DNA of 64,000 bases from Mediterraneibacter catenae (lineage in GTDB: Bacteria > Bacillota > Clostridia > Lachnospirales > Lachnospiraceae): the NCBI RefSeq assembly GCF_008691045.1, contig NZ_VMSO01000012.1:1-64000 (forward strand). The letters run 5' to 3'. A program made the translations under genes and the position numbers. The notes beneath the pieces are model-generated. The model made no database searches and was not told the DNA's origin. It was given only the letters and a program-made list of their open reading frames with translations. This document shows positions 1-6,600 of the stretch, in pieces (the stretch's first letter is position 1; every line of letters begins with the position of its first letter).

Positions 1-535
1 AAAAACATATCCCGATATTGTAAGTGTCGTAAAAATGAGCGATTTATATAACATCAGTCTTGACCATCTTCTTAAGGAGGAAAGGCCGGTGTCAGATTAT
101 CTGAATTATCTTGAAGAAAGTACAAATACTGTAAGAAGCAGAAACAAGTTGTCTGCGATAATTCTAATTGTCGTGTATCTGGGGATATGGACGCTTTCAC
201 TTCTTTCATTCTGGATGTTTGACAGCGGTTCAGACGCCTTGGGATACAGCATTATGTATCTGTGGATATTGATGCCTGTCACTACATTTATTGTTTCCCT
301 GATAATCGGTATAAATAATTATTGGGGACATAAGAAGTGGTTCATTGCGGCTGGTTTTGGAGTTATGTATATGCTTGCTGAGTATGGAACTTTCAGTGCA
401 GCAAATATGATTTCATTTAGTAAGTTAAATGTTCCGGAATTTGTAATGATACCGATTGGCGCAGGGATTTCCTTGTTGGGAATGGGACTGGGGGCGGGAG
501 TCAAGTATCTGGCCTCCCAAGTGAAAATGAAATGA
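1..535 (+). CDS. XRE-family transcriptional regulator with C-terminal membrane domain (5' end outside window)
   Basis: The reading frame is open from base 2 and already reads like the end of a helix-turn-helix XRE domain (YPDIVSVVKMSDLYNISLD, then HLLKEE), the usual last helix of Cro/CI-type regulators. The ATG at 35 is therefore probably an internal Met and the gene starts upstream of the window. After a linker come about four hydrophobic segments (near residues 41-62, 69-92, 103-122 and 135-157 counted from that Met). XRE proteins with a C-terminal membrane domain are common in Firmicutes; the signal sensed is unknown. The stop at 533-535 is followed closely by the first CIRCE operator. Confidence 0.7.
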   Translation, partial: KTYPDIVSVVKMSDLYNISLDHLLKEERPVSDYLNYLEESTNTVRSRNKLSAIILIVVYLGIWTLSLLSFWMFDSGSDALGYSIMYLWILMPVTTFIVSLIIGINNYWGHKKWFIAAGFGVMYMLAEYGTFSAANMISFSKLNVPEFVMIPIGAGISLLGMGLGAGVKYLASQVKMK

Positions 536-566
536 TAAAAGGGTATAAACTCCAAAAAAATAAAAA

Positions 567-609
567 TTAGCACTCAACACTTGACAGTGCTAACAACAAG
601 TGCTATAGT
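567..609 (+). promoter_or_regulatory. CIRCE (HrcA) operator overlapping a sigma-A promoter, hsp20 copy 1
   Basis: TTAGCACTC (567-575), a 9-base spacer, and CAGTGCTAA (585-593) match the CIRCE inverted repeat with one mismatch. The -35 TTGACA (581-586) runs into the right arm and the -10 TATAGT (604-609) follows at the ideal 17 bases. HrcA bound here would cover the -35, so heat-shock derepression of the following hsp20 is expected. Confidence 0.92.
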
Positions 610-804
610 ACAACTAGAACAAAGGAGGAGGAACAAAAGGAACCGGTAAGCAGGAAACCTGATAGGTTCCGGAAAGAGTTTCAAATCCTCAGTTCCACTA
701 GCTTGCGACACTTGAGACAACTTCAAGAGTGCTGATGGCAGCCGACCAAAGCGGCTCATAAAAATATGTTTCTGATGTTTCAATTATGAAAGGAGAAATG
801 ACTT
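610..804 (+). promoter_or_regulatory. Long structured 5' leader of hsp20 copy 1
   Basis: About 190 transcribed bases lie between the promoter and the start codon. GGAACC (639-644) pairs with GGTTCC (665-670) around an inner CAGG/CCTG stem. The end of the leader, including AAAGGAGAAATGACTT before the ATG, is shared with copy 2. A role in post-transcriptional (thermal?) control is inference. Confidence 0.5.
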
Positions 805-1257
805 ATGTTAATGCCGAGTATTTTTGGAGAAAACTTATTTGATGATGACTGGATGGATTTTCCGTTTGAGAGAGACTTCTGGGGAAGAAAGAATCCGCTG
901 TATGGTAAAAATGCAAAGAACATTATGAAGACAGATATTAAGGAGCATGATGGAGGATATGAACTGGATATCGATCTTCCGGGATTCAAGAAAGATGAGA
1001 TCACGATCGATCTCGACAATGGTTACCTGACGATCTCTGCTGCAAAAGGTCTGGATAAAGACGAGCAGAATAAGCAGGGCAAATACATCCGCAGGGAGCG
1101 TTATGCAGGAGCAATGCAGAGAAGCTTCTATGTAGGCGATGCTGTAACAGAGGAAGATGTGAAGGCTAAATTCGAGGATGGTATCCTGAGGCTGAGCATT
1201 CCGAAGAAAGATGCAAAAGCCGTTGAGACGAAAAAGACCATCGCGATTGAGGGATGA
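805..1257 (+). CDS. hsp20: Small heat-shock protein Hsp20/alpha-crystallin, copy 1
   Basis: A 150-residue ATP-independent holdase chaperone that keeps unfolding proteins soluble in the cytoplasm. The N-terminal arm is rich in Asp, Trp and Phe (DDDWMDFPFERDFWG). The alpha-crystallin domain begins around residue 50 (GYELDIDLPGFKKDE) and ends with the conserved GILRLSIPK; the tail carries an I-x-I motif (TIAIEG) that docks onto neighbouring subunits. The ribosome binding site AAAGGAG lies 9 bases before the ATG. The gene is monocistronic, with a CIRCE promoter upstream and a terminator downstream. Its C-terminal half is nearly identical in DNA sequence to copy 2 while the first part differs more, suggesting gene conversion. 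Confidence 0.97.
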   Translation: MLMPSIFGENLFDDDWMDFPFERDFWGRKNPLYGKNAKNIMKTDIKEHDGGYELDIDLPGFKKDEITIDLDNGYLTISAAKGLDKDEQNKQGKYIRRERYAGAMQRSFYVGDAVTEEDVKAKFEDGILRLSIPKKDAKAVETKKTIAIEG

Positions 1258-1290
1258 TCTTTCCTGAAAGGGCATAAAGCATAAGAGGGT

Positions 1291-1315
1291 CCGGTACGAA
1301 AGTGCCGGGCTTTTT
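1291..1315 (+). terminator. Rho-independent terminator of hsp20 copy 1
   Basis: CCGGTAC, a GAAA tetraloop and GTGCCGG (one G-U pair), followed by GC and five T. The same hairpin follows copy 2. Confidence 0.9.
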
Positions 1316-1321
1316 ACTTGT

Positions 1322-1634
1322 TAGGGCGAGGCCCTGTTTTCAAAGCTCCGTCAATTTTATACTGCTGGATATTGTAAAGACATACAATCAGGAAGAAAGG
1401 GAGCGGGCAAAGAGGGAAAGACGGAAGCCGGAAGAGATGCCTCATATTTCCGCTCACATCTTGAGGCATACCGCATGCACCCGTATGGCGGAGACAAATC
1501 TGGATATCAAGGTGGTTCAGTATGTGATGGGACATGCCAACATCAGTGCGACTATGGATGTTTACAATCACGTTACGGATCAGGAAAGGATTGTCCGGGA
1601 GATTGCCAAACTGGATGAAGTTCGGGTCATGTAA
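1322..1634 (+). pseudogene. Tyrosine recombinase (integrase), C-terminal fragment
   Basis: About 100 residues resemble the catalytic end of an ICE/Tn916-type integrase: a helix with YNQEERERAKRE, the His-x-x-Arg box (HILRHT), the GHANI segment and the DVYNHV context of the nucleophilic Tyr. The N-terminal arm-binding and core-binding domains and the first catalytic Arg are absent, and the frame runs directly out of the hsp20 terminator region without a plausible start, so this is a remnant. It sits between two hsp20 cassettes and indicates that a mobile element once inserted or excised here. Confidence 0.8.
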
Positions 1635-1757
1635 TGCAGTCCGTCATGCACCTCATGAACTACGTTCATTCGGTCGCGGCTGTCGACGTATAGGTCCAAA
1701 ACCGAGCGTGCCTTTATGTGAACAAGCTCCCAAAAGGCAACGCGATTTCGTCTCTGC

Positions 1758-1805
1758 ATGGCTCGTAGTTTTCGCGGAAATGGTGTAAAAATGGTGTAGT
1801 AAGTC
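1758..1805 (+). repeat. Junction repeat upstream of hsp20 cassette 2
   Basis: The segment beginning ATGGCTCGTAG and ending TGGTGTAGTAAG recurs in diverged form at 19962-20020, again just upstream of a CIRCE-hsp20 cassette. The rest of 1635-1888 shows no gene. It may be the 3' flank or attachment region of the lost recombinase element (inference). Confidence 0.55.
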
Positions 1806-1891
1806 ATTTTTGAAGCAAATTAAAAAGTTGTAAATGCTCAGAAAGCCCATAAAATCAAGCTTTTTTCAGGCATTCTAAAAATTTTAAAAAA

Positions 1892-1934
1892 ATAGCACTC
1901 GACTATTGACAGTGCTAACAACAAGTGCTATAGT
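1892..1934 (+). promoter_or_regulatory. CIRCE operator and promoter, hsp20 copy 2
   Basis: ATAGCACTC (1892-1900), 9 bases, CAGTGCTAA (1910-1918). The -35 TTGACA (1906-1911) and -10 TATAGT (1929-1934) are 17 bases apart, the same arrangement as in copy 1. Confidence 0.9.
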
Positions 1935-2108
1935 ACAACTAGAACAAAAGAAGAGGAACAATAAGATCTGGCAATGAGTTTCTATTAGGTTCCGAATCCG
2001 GGTTCCCTGAAACCAACATCCAAGATAACATCGAGGGTGCTGATAAGACTGTGTAAGCAGTCCATAGATTATTTCAGAGATTCATATAAATGAAAGGAGA
2101 AATGACTT
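1935..2108 (+). promoter_or_regulatory. Long 5' leader of hsp20 copy 2
   Basis: About 170 bases. GGAAC (1955-1959) can pair with GTTCC (1989-1993), the same outer stem as in the other two cassettes. The following block (CATCCAAGATAACA through GCAGTCCATAGATTATTT) is almost identical to that of copy 3. Confidence 0.5.
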
Positions 2109-2561
2109 ATGTTGATGCCTAGTATTTTTGGAGACAATTTATTTGATGATGACTGGATGGATTTCCCATTTGACAGAGACTTCTGGGGAAAGAAGAATCC
2201 GTTGTACGGCAAGAATGCCAATAGAGTGATGAAGACAGATATCCGTGAGTATGACAGAGGATATGAGCTGGATGTAGATCTTCCGGGATTTAAGAAAGAT
2301 GAGATCAAGGTGGAGCTTGAGAATGGTTATCTGACCATTTCCGCTGCGAAAGGTCTCGATAAAGATGAGCAGGATAAGCAGGGCAAATACATCCGCAGGG
2401 AGCGTTATGCAGGAGCAATGCAGAGAAGCTTCTATGTAGGCGACGCTGTAACAGAGGAAGATGTGAAGGCTAAATTCGAGGATGGTATCCTGAGACTGAG
2501 CATTCCGAAGAAAGATGCAAAAGCCGTTGAGACGAAAAAGACCATTGCGATCGAGGGATGA
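2109..2561 (+). CDS. hsp20: Small heat-shock protein Hsp20/alpha-crystallin, copy 2
   Basis: A 150-residue paralogue of the gene at 805 with the same architecture: aromatic/acidic N-terminal arm, alpha-crystallin domain (GYELDVDLPGFKKDE to GILRLSIPK) and C-terminal TIAIEG. Its ribosome binding site, start context, operator, leader and terminator are all duplicated from copy 1. Differences concentrate in the first 80 codons (for example NRVMKTDIREYDRG against KNIMKTDIKEHDGG). A functional holdase under HrcA control is expected. Confidence 0.97.
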   Translation: MLMPSIFGDNLFDDDWMDFPFDRDFWGKKNPLYGKNANRVMKTDIREYDRGYELDVDLPGFKKDEIKVELENGYLTISAAKGLDKDEQDKQGKYIRRERYAGAMQRSFYVGDAVTEEDVKAKFEDGILRLSIPKKDAKAVETKKTIAIEG

Positions 2562-2594
2562 TCTTTCCCGAAAGGGCATAAAGAATAAGAGGGT

Positions 2595-2620
2595 CCGGTA
2601 CGAAAGTGCCGGGCTTTTTT
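2595..2620 (+). terminator. Rho-independent terminator of hsp20 copy 2
   Basis: Same CCGGTAC-GAAA-GTGCCGG hairpin as copy 1, followed by GC and six T. Confidence 0.9.
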
Positions 2621-2647
2621 ATGCTATACTTTAAGAGAAAGTATAAT
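2619..2647 (+). promoter_or_regulatory. Possible promoter with an operator-like palindrome
   Basis: TATACTTT (2625-2632), 5 bases, AAAGTATA (2638-2645) is a perfect 8-bp inverted repeat whose right arm overlaps a TATAAT -10 (2642-2647). The -35 at 17 bases upstream (TTATGC) is poor. It would serve the MazG-like gene. Confidence 0.4.
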
Positions 2648-2678
2648 ATTCGGTCTATAAAGAAAAAGGGAGATAATC

Positions 2679-3035
2679 ATGAAGCAGGAGACAATTGAGC
2701 AAGTATTAAAATTCAGGGACGACAGAAACTGGAGAAAGTTCCATAATCCAAAAGATCTGGCTATATCCATTTGTCTGGAGGCAGCGGAGCTTCTGGAAGT
2801 CTTTCAGTGGAGCGCGGAAGATGTCCAGTGTGAAGATAAAAAGGATAAGATCAGGGAAGAACTGGCAGATGTATTGAATTACTGTGTTTTGATGGCGGAT
2901 GAGTGCGGACTTGATATGGATGAAATTGTACTGGAGAAAATAAAGAAGAATGAGGGAAAATACCCGGTGGAAAAAGCATATGGGAGTAAAGAGAAATATA
3001 CGGAGTTGAAGGGGAGGGAGTGGAAATTATCTTAA
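2679..3035 (+). CDS. MazG-like nucleotide pyrophosphohydrolase
   Basis: 118 residues of the all-alpha NTP pyrophosphatase superfamily (MazG-like / dCTPase RS21-C6 type), which hydrolyse (d)NTPs to NMP and PPi. The metal-binding acidic motifs are visible: EAAELLEVFQW (about residues 31-41) and EELADVLNYCVLMADE (about 67-82). The start has an AAAGGGAGA ribosome binding site. It sits at the edge of the defence island; related enzymes are used for nucleotide-pool cleaning and some for phage defence, but no role can be assigned here. Base composition is intermediate between the core and the AT-rich island. Confidence 0.88.
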   Translation: MKQETIEQVLKFRDDRNWRKFHNPKDLAISICLEAAELLEVFQWSAEDVQCEDKKDKIREELADVLNYCVLMADECGLDMDEIVLEKIKKNEGKYPVEKAYGSKEKYTELKGREWKLS

Positions 3036-3333
3036 TAAAAAAGCGGCTATTGTTATGCAAGGTAAGGGCCTACTATATAAAAAATGCACTCACTTCTTGA
3101 CGTGAGCGTAAAAAGGACTGTGGAAGATAAGGTGGTAAAGGAAAATAGGAGATAGCGAAAAATATTTAGATTTGATAAAATTGAGATAAAAGTGAATTCT
3201 GTAATTAATAGAGCAAGTTTTAATTTCTGGGAGACTATAATGAGTTGATCTAAAATCAACAATAAGAAGTTGCATGATAAGGAAAAAGATGAAGCGACAA
3301 TTCGTAATAAACAAAGAAATAAAGGGGAGTTAG
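3036..3333. other. AT-rich intergenic region before the HEPN-type gene
   Basis: No gene seen. It holds small hairpins (CTCAC/GTGAG near 3091-3108; GTTGAT/ATCAAC at 3243-3259) and an isolated TATAAT at 3236-3241 without a convincing -35. This is where base composition drops towards the island level. Confidence 0.5.
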
Positions 3334-5247
3334 ATGAGAGTAGAATATGATGGTGTGAAATTTTATAGCGATTTTGACATGAGCTTAAGCTATAATTTTG
3401 ATAAAGCAAGAAAGATTTTAGAACAATTTGAAAAAGACATTAAGTATACGAATGTTAATCAAATAATTGAACTGTATAATATATATAAGATATTTACATC
3501 AAAAAGCATTAAAGCTGAATATACACAACCGTATAATATAAAGGTAAAGCAACTTATACCTGTAGTTGCACGTTATTTTAGAGGAATTAGTGATACGTCA
3601 TTTTTAAAGCAATATCATGTTGTCAGCGTAATTTATATAGATGATTTTTGGGAGCTATTTGATAAATTTAAGGTTTATGAGAATGTTTCTAGCGGCACCT
3701 TTAAAACTTTAATTAATGATCCAGAAACTACATTATATAATATCTTAAAATATAAAGACATTACACGGTACTATGATACTATTTTAGCAGAGTGTATGCG
3801 CAAATCTGATCAGACAGCAGAAATAATTATTGAAAAATTTTTGGAAAAGAAGACTCAAATTTCAGAAACTAATTGTTATATTCCGCCTTCATTAAAACCT
3901 GCTGAGTTTGAGGCGATTCTGGATAAATATATAGATTCTGAATATCCGCATATAGGAATGTTGCAATTGTTAGCTTCATCACAAAGTAGTGCAGAGTGTC
4001 CCATCAGTGACAAATTAAGGTTAAAAGCTAAGAGGGCAGCAGAAACTTATTTGCAGGAGCGTGTGGCTAATGGTGTTGGGATAAGTTATGGGATCGGAGT
4101 GATGTTTAGAGATTCTGATCAATTAATCTCAATGGAGGTCTCTAAATCAAATCAATATCAATTAACATATGACGCAAGTTGGATTCGAAATAATCAGGAT
4201 TATCCAACACTTCTAAATAATTTTGTATATTTGTTTGAATATACGGATCTCCATTTTCGGTGTACTTTTCCTTCTGTCCGGTCGCAGCTTGGTATTTTTG
4301 AAAAGACGTTAGGCGTAAAAGGAATAAAAGAATATGAAATTGGAACTGCATTTCGTATATCAGACATGAAATCTTCTATTGAAATGAAGGGGTATACAGC
4401 GTTCATTTCAGGCTTTAATATTCATATTGAAGATATATATAAATGGTTTTTTACTGAATATTTAAAAGATGAATTTGGTGTCCATGGATTTATCTTCAAT
4501 CCGCCATCGTATGAGCAATCTTTTTTAGAAAAATGTCGCAATCTTCCATCTGAGATGGATGGCATTCTAAAACAGTATAATTTATTTGTTCAATATGGTT
4601 CCATTGATCGGGAATTATTAGAAATGTCTTCTAATCCGGTGACATTTGATACATTACCATCAATGATAAATAACAAATATGTATATGCCAATAGCGCAGA
4701 GATAGAAAGGGAACAATTTTTGCTATTTTCTGATCAAAGTATGTTACATTATCTTCCCAACATCAAAAGATCGTTTAAAAATTTTTTTGAAGTACTATCA
4801 TCTTGTGAAGTGAAAATTTCAGATTATCCAGAATGGGAAATTAATGATATTAGATGGTTGGAGAAGCGTGGAACTATTCATATAGATACAAGTGGTATGT
4901 TACATAGTATAGACTCGCGTGTAAGATTACTTCAAGATTTATATGATCATGATGTTGTATGTCCGACTTACTATAGAGATAAAGCGGAAATAGAGAAGCT
5001 TGTTTTAACTGGTGATTTACGATATGGGAATACTTTGTTTAGTATTCCGGAACAGAATTATTTGAATTTTATGCTTAATAAATCTGAATATAGTAATGGA
5101 AAGGATTTGAGAAATAGATACATACATAGTACTTATCCAATTGATGTACATCAACAAGAACAAGATTATATGTGTTTGCTTAAAATTATGGCTGTTATTA
5201 TAATAAAAATTAATGAAGAATTGTGTTTGAAATATCCTGTAAATTGA
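3334..5247 (+). CDS. Uncharacterised protein with C-terminal HEPN-type R-x4-H motif
   Basis: A 637-residue soluble protein I cannot assign to a named family. Near the C-terminus, within a helical stretch, is NGKDLRNRYIHSTYP (residues about 588-602): R593 and H598 form an R-N-x3-H box typical of HEPN ribonucleases, in a context like that of DUF4209-type C-terminal domains (GxxLRNxxxH). The long N-terminal part is mixed alpha/beta with no transmembrane segment or nucleotide-binding loop. The start has a GGGGAG ribosome binding site 7 bases upstream. AT content is high, like the following island genes. Its position before a type I restriction operon, an Avs-like ATPase and Kiwa suggests an abortive-infection role (inference). 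Confidence 0.6.
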   Translation: MRVEYDGVKFYSDFDMSLSYNFDKARKILEQFEKDIKYTNVNQIIELYNIYKIFTSKSIKAEYTQPYNIKVKQLIPVVARYFRGISDTSFLKQYHVVSVIYIDDFWELFDKFKVYENVSSGTFKTLINDPETTLYNILKYKDITRYYDTILAECMRKSDQTAEIIIEKFLEKKTQISETNCYIPPSLKPAEFEAILDKYIDSEYPHIGMLQLLASSQSSAECPISDKLRLKAKRAAETYLQERVANGVGISYGIGVMFRDSDQLISMEVSKSNQYQLTYDASWIRNNQDYPTLLNNFVYLFEYTDLHFRCTFPSVRSQLGIFEKTLGVKGIKEYEIGTAFRISDMKSSIEMKGYTAFISGFNIHIEDIYKWFFTEYLKDEFGVHGFIFNPPSYEQSFLEKCRNLPSEMDGILKQYNLFVQYGSIDRELLEMSSNPVTFDTLPSMINNKYVYANSAEIEREQFLLFSDQSMLHYLPNIKRSFKNFFEVLSSCEVKISDYPEWEINDIRWLEKRGTIHIDTSGMLHSIDSRVRLLQDLYDHDVVCPTYYRDKAEIEKLVLTGDLRYGNTLFSIPEQNYLNFMLNKSEYSNGKDLRNRYIHSTYPIDVHQQEQDYMCLLKIMAVIIIKINEELCLKYPVN

Positions 5248-5270
5248 TAGTGGATATGTTAGAGTAATAT

Positions 5271-5405
5271 ATTACCGATAAAATTACTTTTGAGAAGGGC
5301 GTCCTTTTTGGGGATATTATTAATCGAATTATCAGAGGAACTTCGTGTTTTACAAAACGGTTGGACGAAATGGCATTACATAATGAATGGGGAAAGTATT
5401 TATGA
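5271..5405 (+). pseudogene. Short orphan coding remnant (about 44 residues)
   Basis: Between the HEPN-type gene and the zinc-ribbon gene there is an open frame without a usable start that reads protein-like (FEKGVLFGDIINRIIRG, then ALHNEWGKYL and stop). It could be the tail of a deleted gene. I recognise no family. Confidence 0.3.
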
Positions 5406-5418
5406 GGAGAAATGAAAG

Positions 5419-6549
5419 ATGGGAAAACTAAAGCAATGGTATTTTTATTACGGCGCTATTTTAACAGCTATTTTGGAGAAGAATCCAGATGTTTCTCCAA
5501 AGTTAATTGTTAATGAAGAATCAAAGCAGGTGTATAATATAGAAACGAAAGAATCGGATGCTGAATATATTATTTATTTTAAATATGCATCATGCAAAAA
5601 AGATACATATAGTGCATACAACAGTTGGGTATTCAACTTTACTGATGATGATAAGAATAGGCTGAGAAGATATTATAATGATGGAAAGCCTGTTTTTATA
5701 TATTTGTTATGTTTAAAAACGAATCTTCAGAATAGTGAAATTGTAGTGTTGAAATATGATGAATATATCCAGATAAAAAATAAATCAGCTATAACTATCG
5801 GAGTACAACCAAACAAGAAAACCTTCTATTTATTTTCCGGTGCTTCTAAAGCAAGAGATGATGCTTTTCTGGTTAAAAGAAATCGGATTACTTATAGTTT
5901 TCAAAAATTATTATCGGATACATTTTGTAATGGTAGTAATATTAAAAAGGATGAAAAAACAACAAAAGTTCAGTATAAGAATATAAAATATGGTTCAGAA
6001 AAGGTAATACAAGAACAGCAATATGAGGATAGTAATATCTGCCCTGTATGTGGAGAAGGAATTTTGACTGTGTCACGAAGTGCGGATCGAATATATAATT
6101 TTCTGGCAAAAAAATGTAACAAATGTGGAACGATATATCTGCAAAAAGAGGATTATATAAAAATTTCAAGACAATACGGAGGGATCCCATTAAAAGATAA
6201 TGTAAAGATTATGAATTGGAAACAAGAAGGATATGAAGGATACAGTGTGAATATTCCCCGAAAATCGTTACATGATCAGAAGGCAGTTGATGTGACGGAA
6301 AAGGCTAATTTAATCTATGTACTACCTCATAATAACAATATATGTCCAGTCCATCATAAGAAAATGGAAATAAGAACAATAGATCTTGGTAAGCATATAA
6401 AAGATACAGTGTATTATTGTAATGCTTGTAATAAATTATATGTTGAACAATGTAGGGAAAGCGAGCTGAATGGATTTTTGAAAAGTAAAAGAGCATTATC
6501 AAAATATAAAATTGTTTGTGACGATAAGAGTGCTAAGCGTAAAAATTAA
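5419..6549 (+). CDS. Uncharacterised double zinc-ribbon protein in the defence island
   Basis: 376 residues, no recognised family. The N-terminal half (about 1-170) is alpha/beta and includes EYIIYFKYAS and VFIYLLCLKT strands. The C-terminal half has two CxxC-type zinc ribbons: NICPVCGEG with KKCNKCGTIY (about residues 206-238), and NICPVHHKK with YYCNACNKLY (about 311-345). In the second ribbon a CPVH takes the place of CxxC. The start has a GAGGAG site. It ends 51 bp before hsdM on the same strand with similar AT-rich codon use, so it may be co-transcribed with the restriction operon. A nucleic-acid-binding accessory factor is plausible but unproven. Confidence 0.55.
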   Translation: MGKLKQWYFYYGAILTAILEKNPDVSPKLIVNEESKQVYNIETKESDAEYIIYFKYASCKKDTYSAYNSWVFNFTDDDKNRLRRYYNDGKPVFIYLLCLKTNLQNSEIVVLKYDEYIQIKNKSAITIGVQPNKKTFYLFSGASKARDDAFLVKRNRITYSFQKLLSDTFCNGSNIKKDEKTTKVQYKNIKYGSEKVIQEQQYEDSNICPVCGEGILTVSRSADRIYNFLAKKCNKCGTIYLQKEDYIKISRQYGGIPLKDNVKIMNWKQEGYEGYSVNIPRKSLHDQKAVDVTEKANLIYVLPHNNNICPVHHKKMEIRTIDLGKHIKDTVYYCNACNKLYVEQCRESELNGFLKSKRALSKYKIVCDDKSAKRKN

Positions 6550-6600
6550 GAATAGCTTACTTTGAACTGCACGGAAAATGATATAAGGAGACAAAAGAAT

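Noticed and set aside
1534-1788. Short frame overlapping the integrase remnant and its 3' flank
   Set aside because: No start signal and a different frame from the recombinase motifs.
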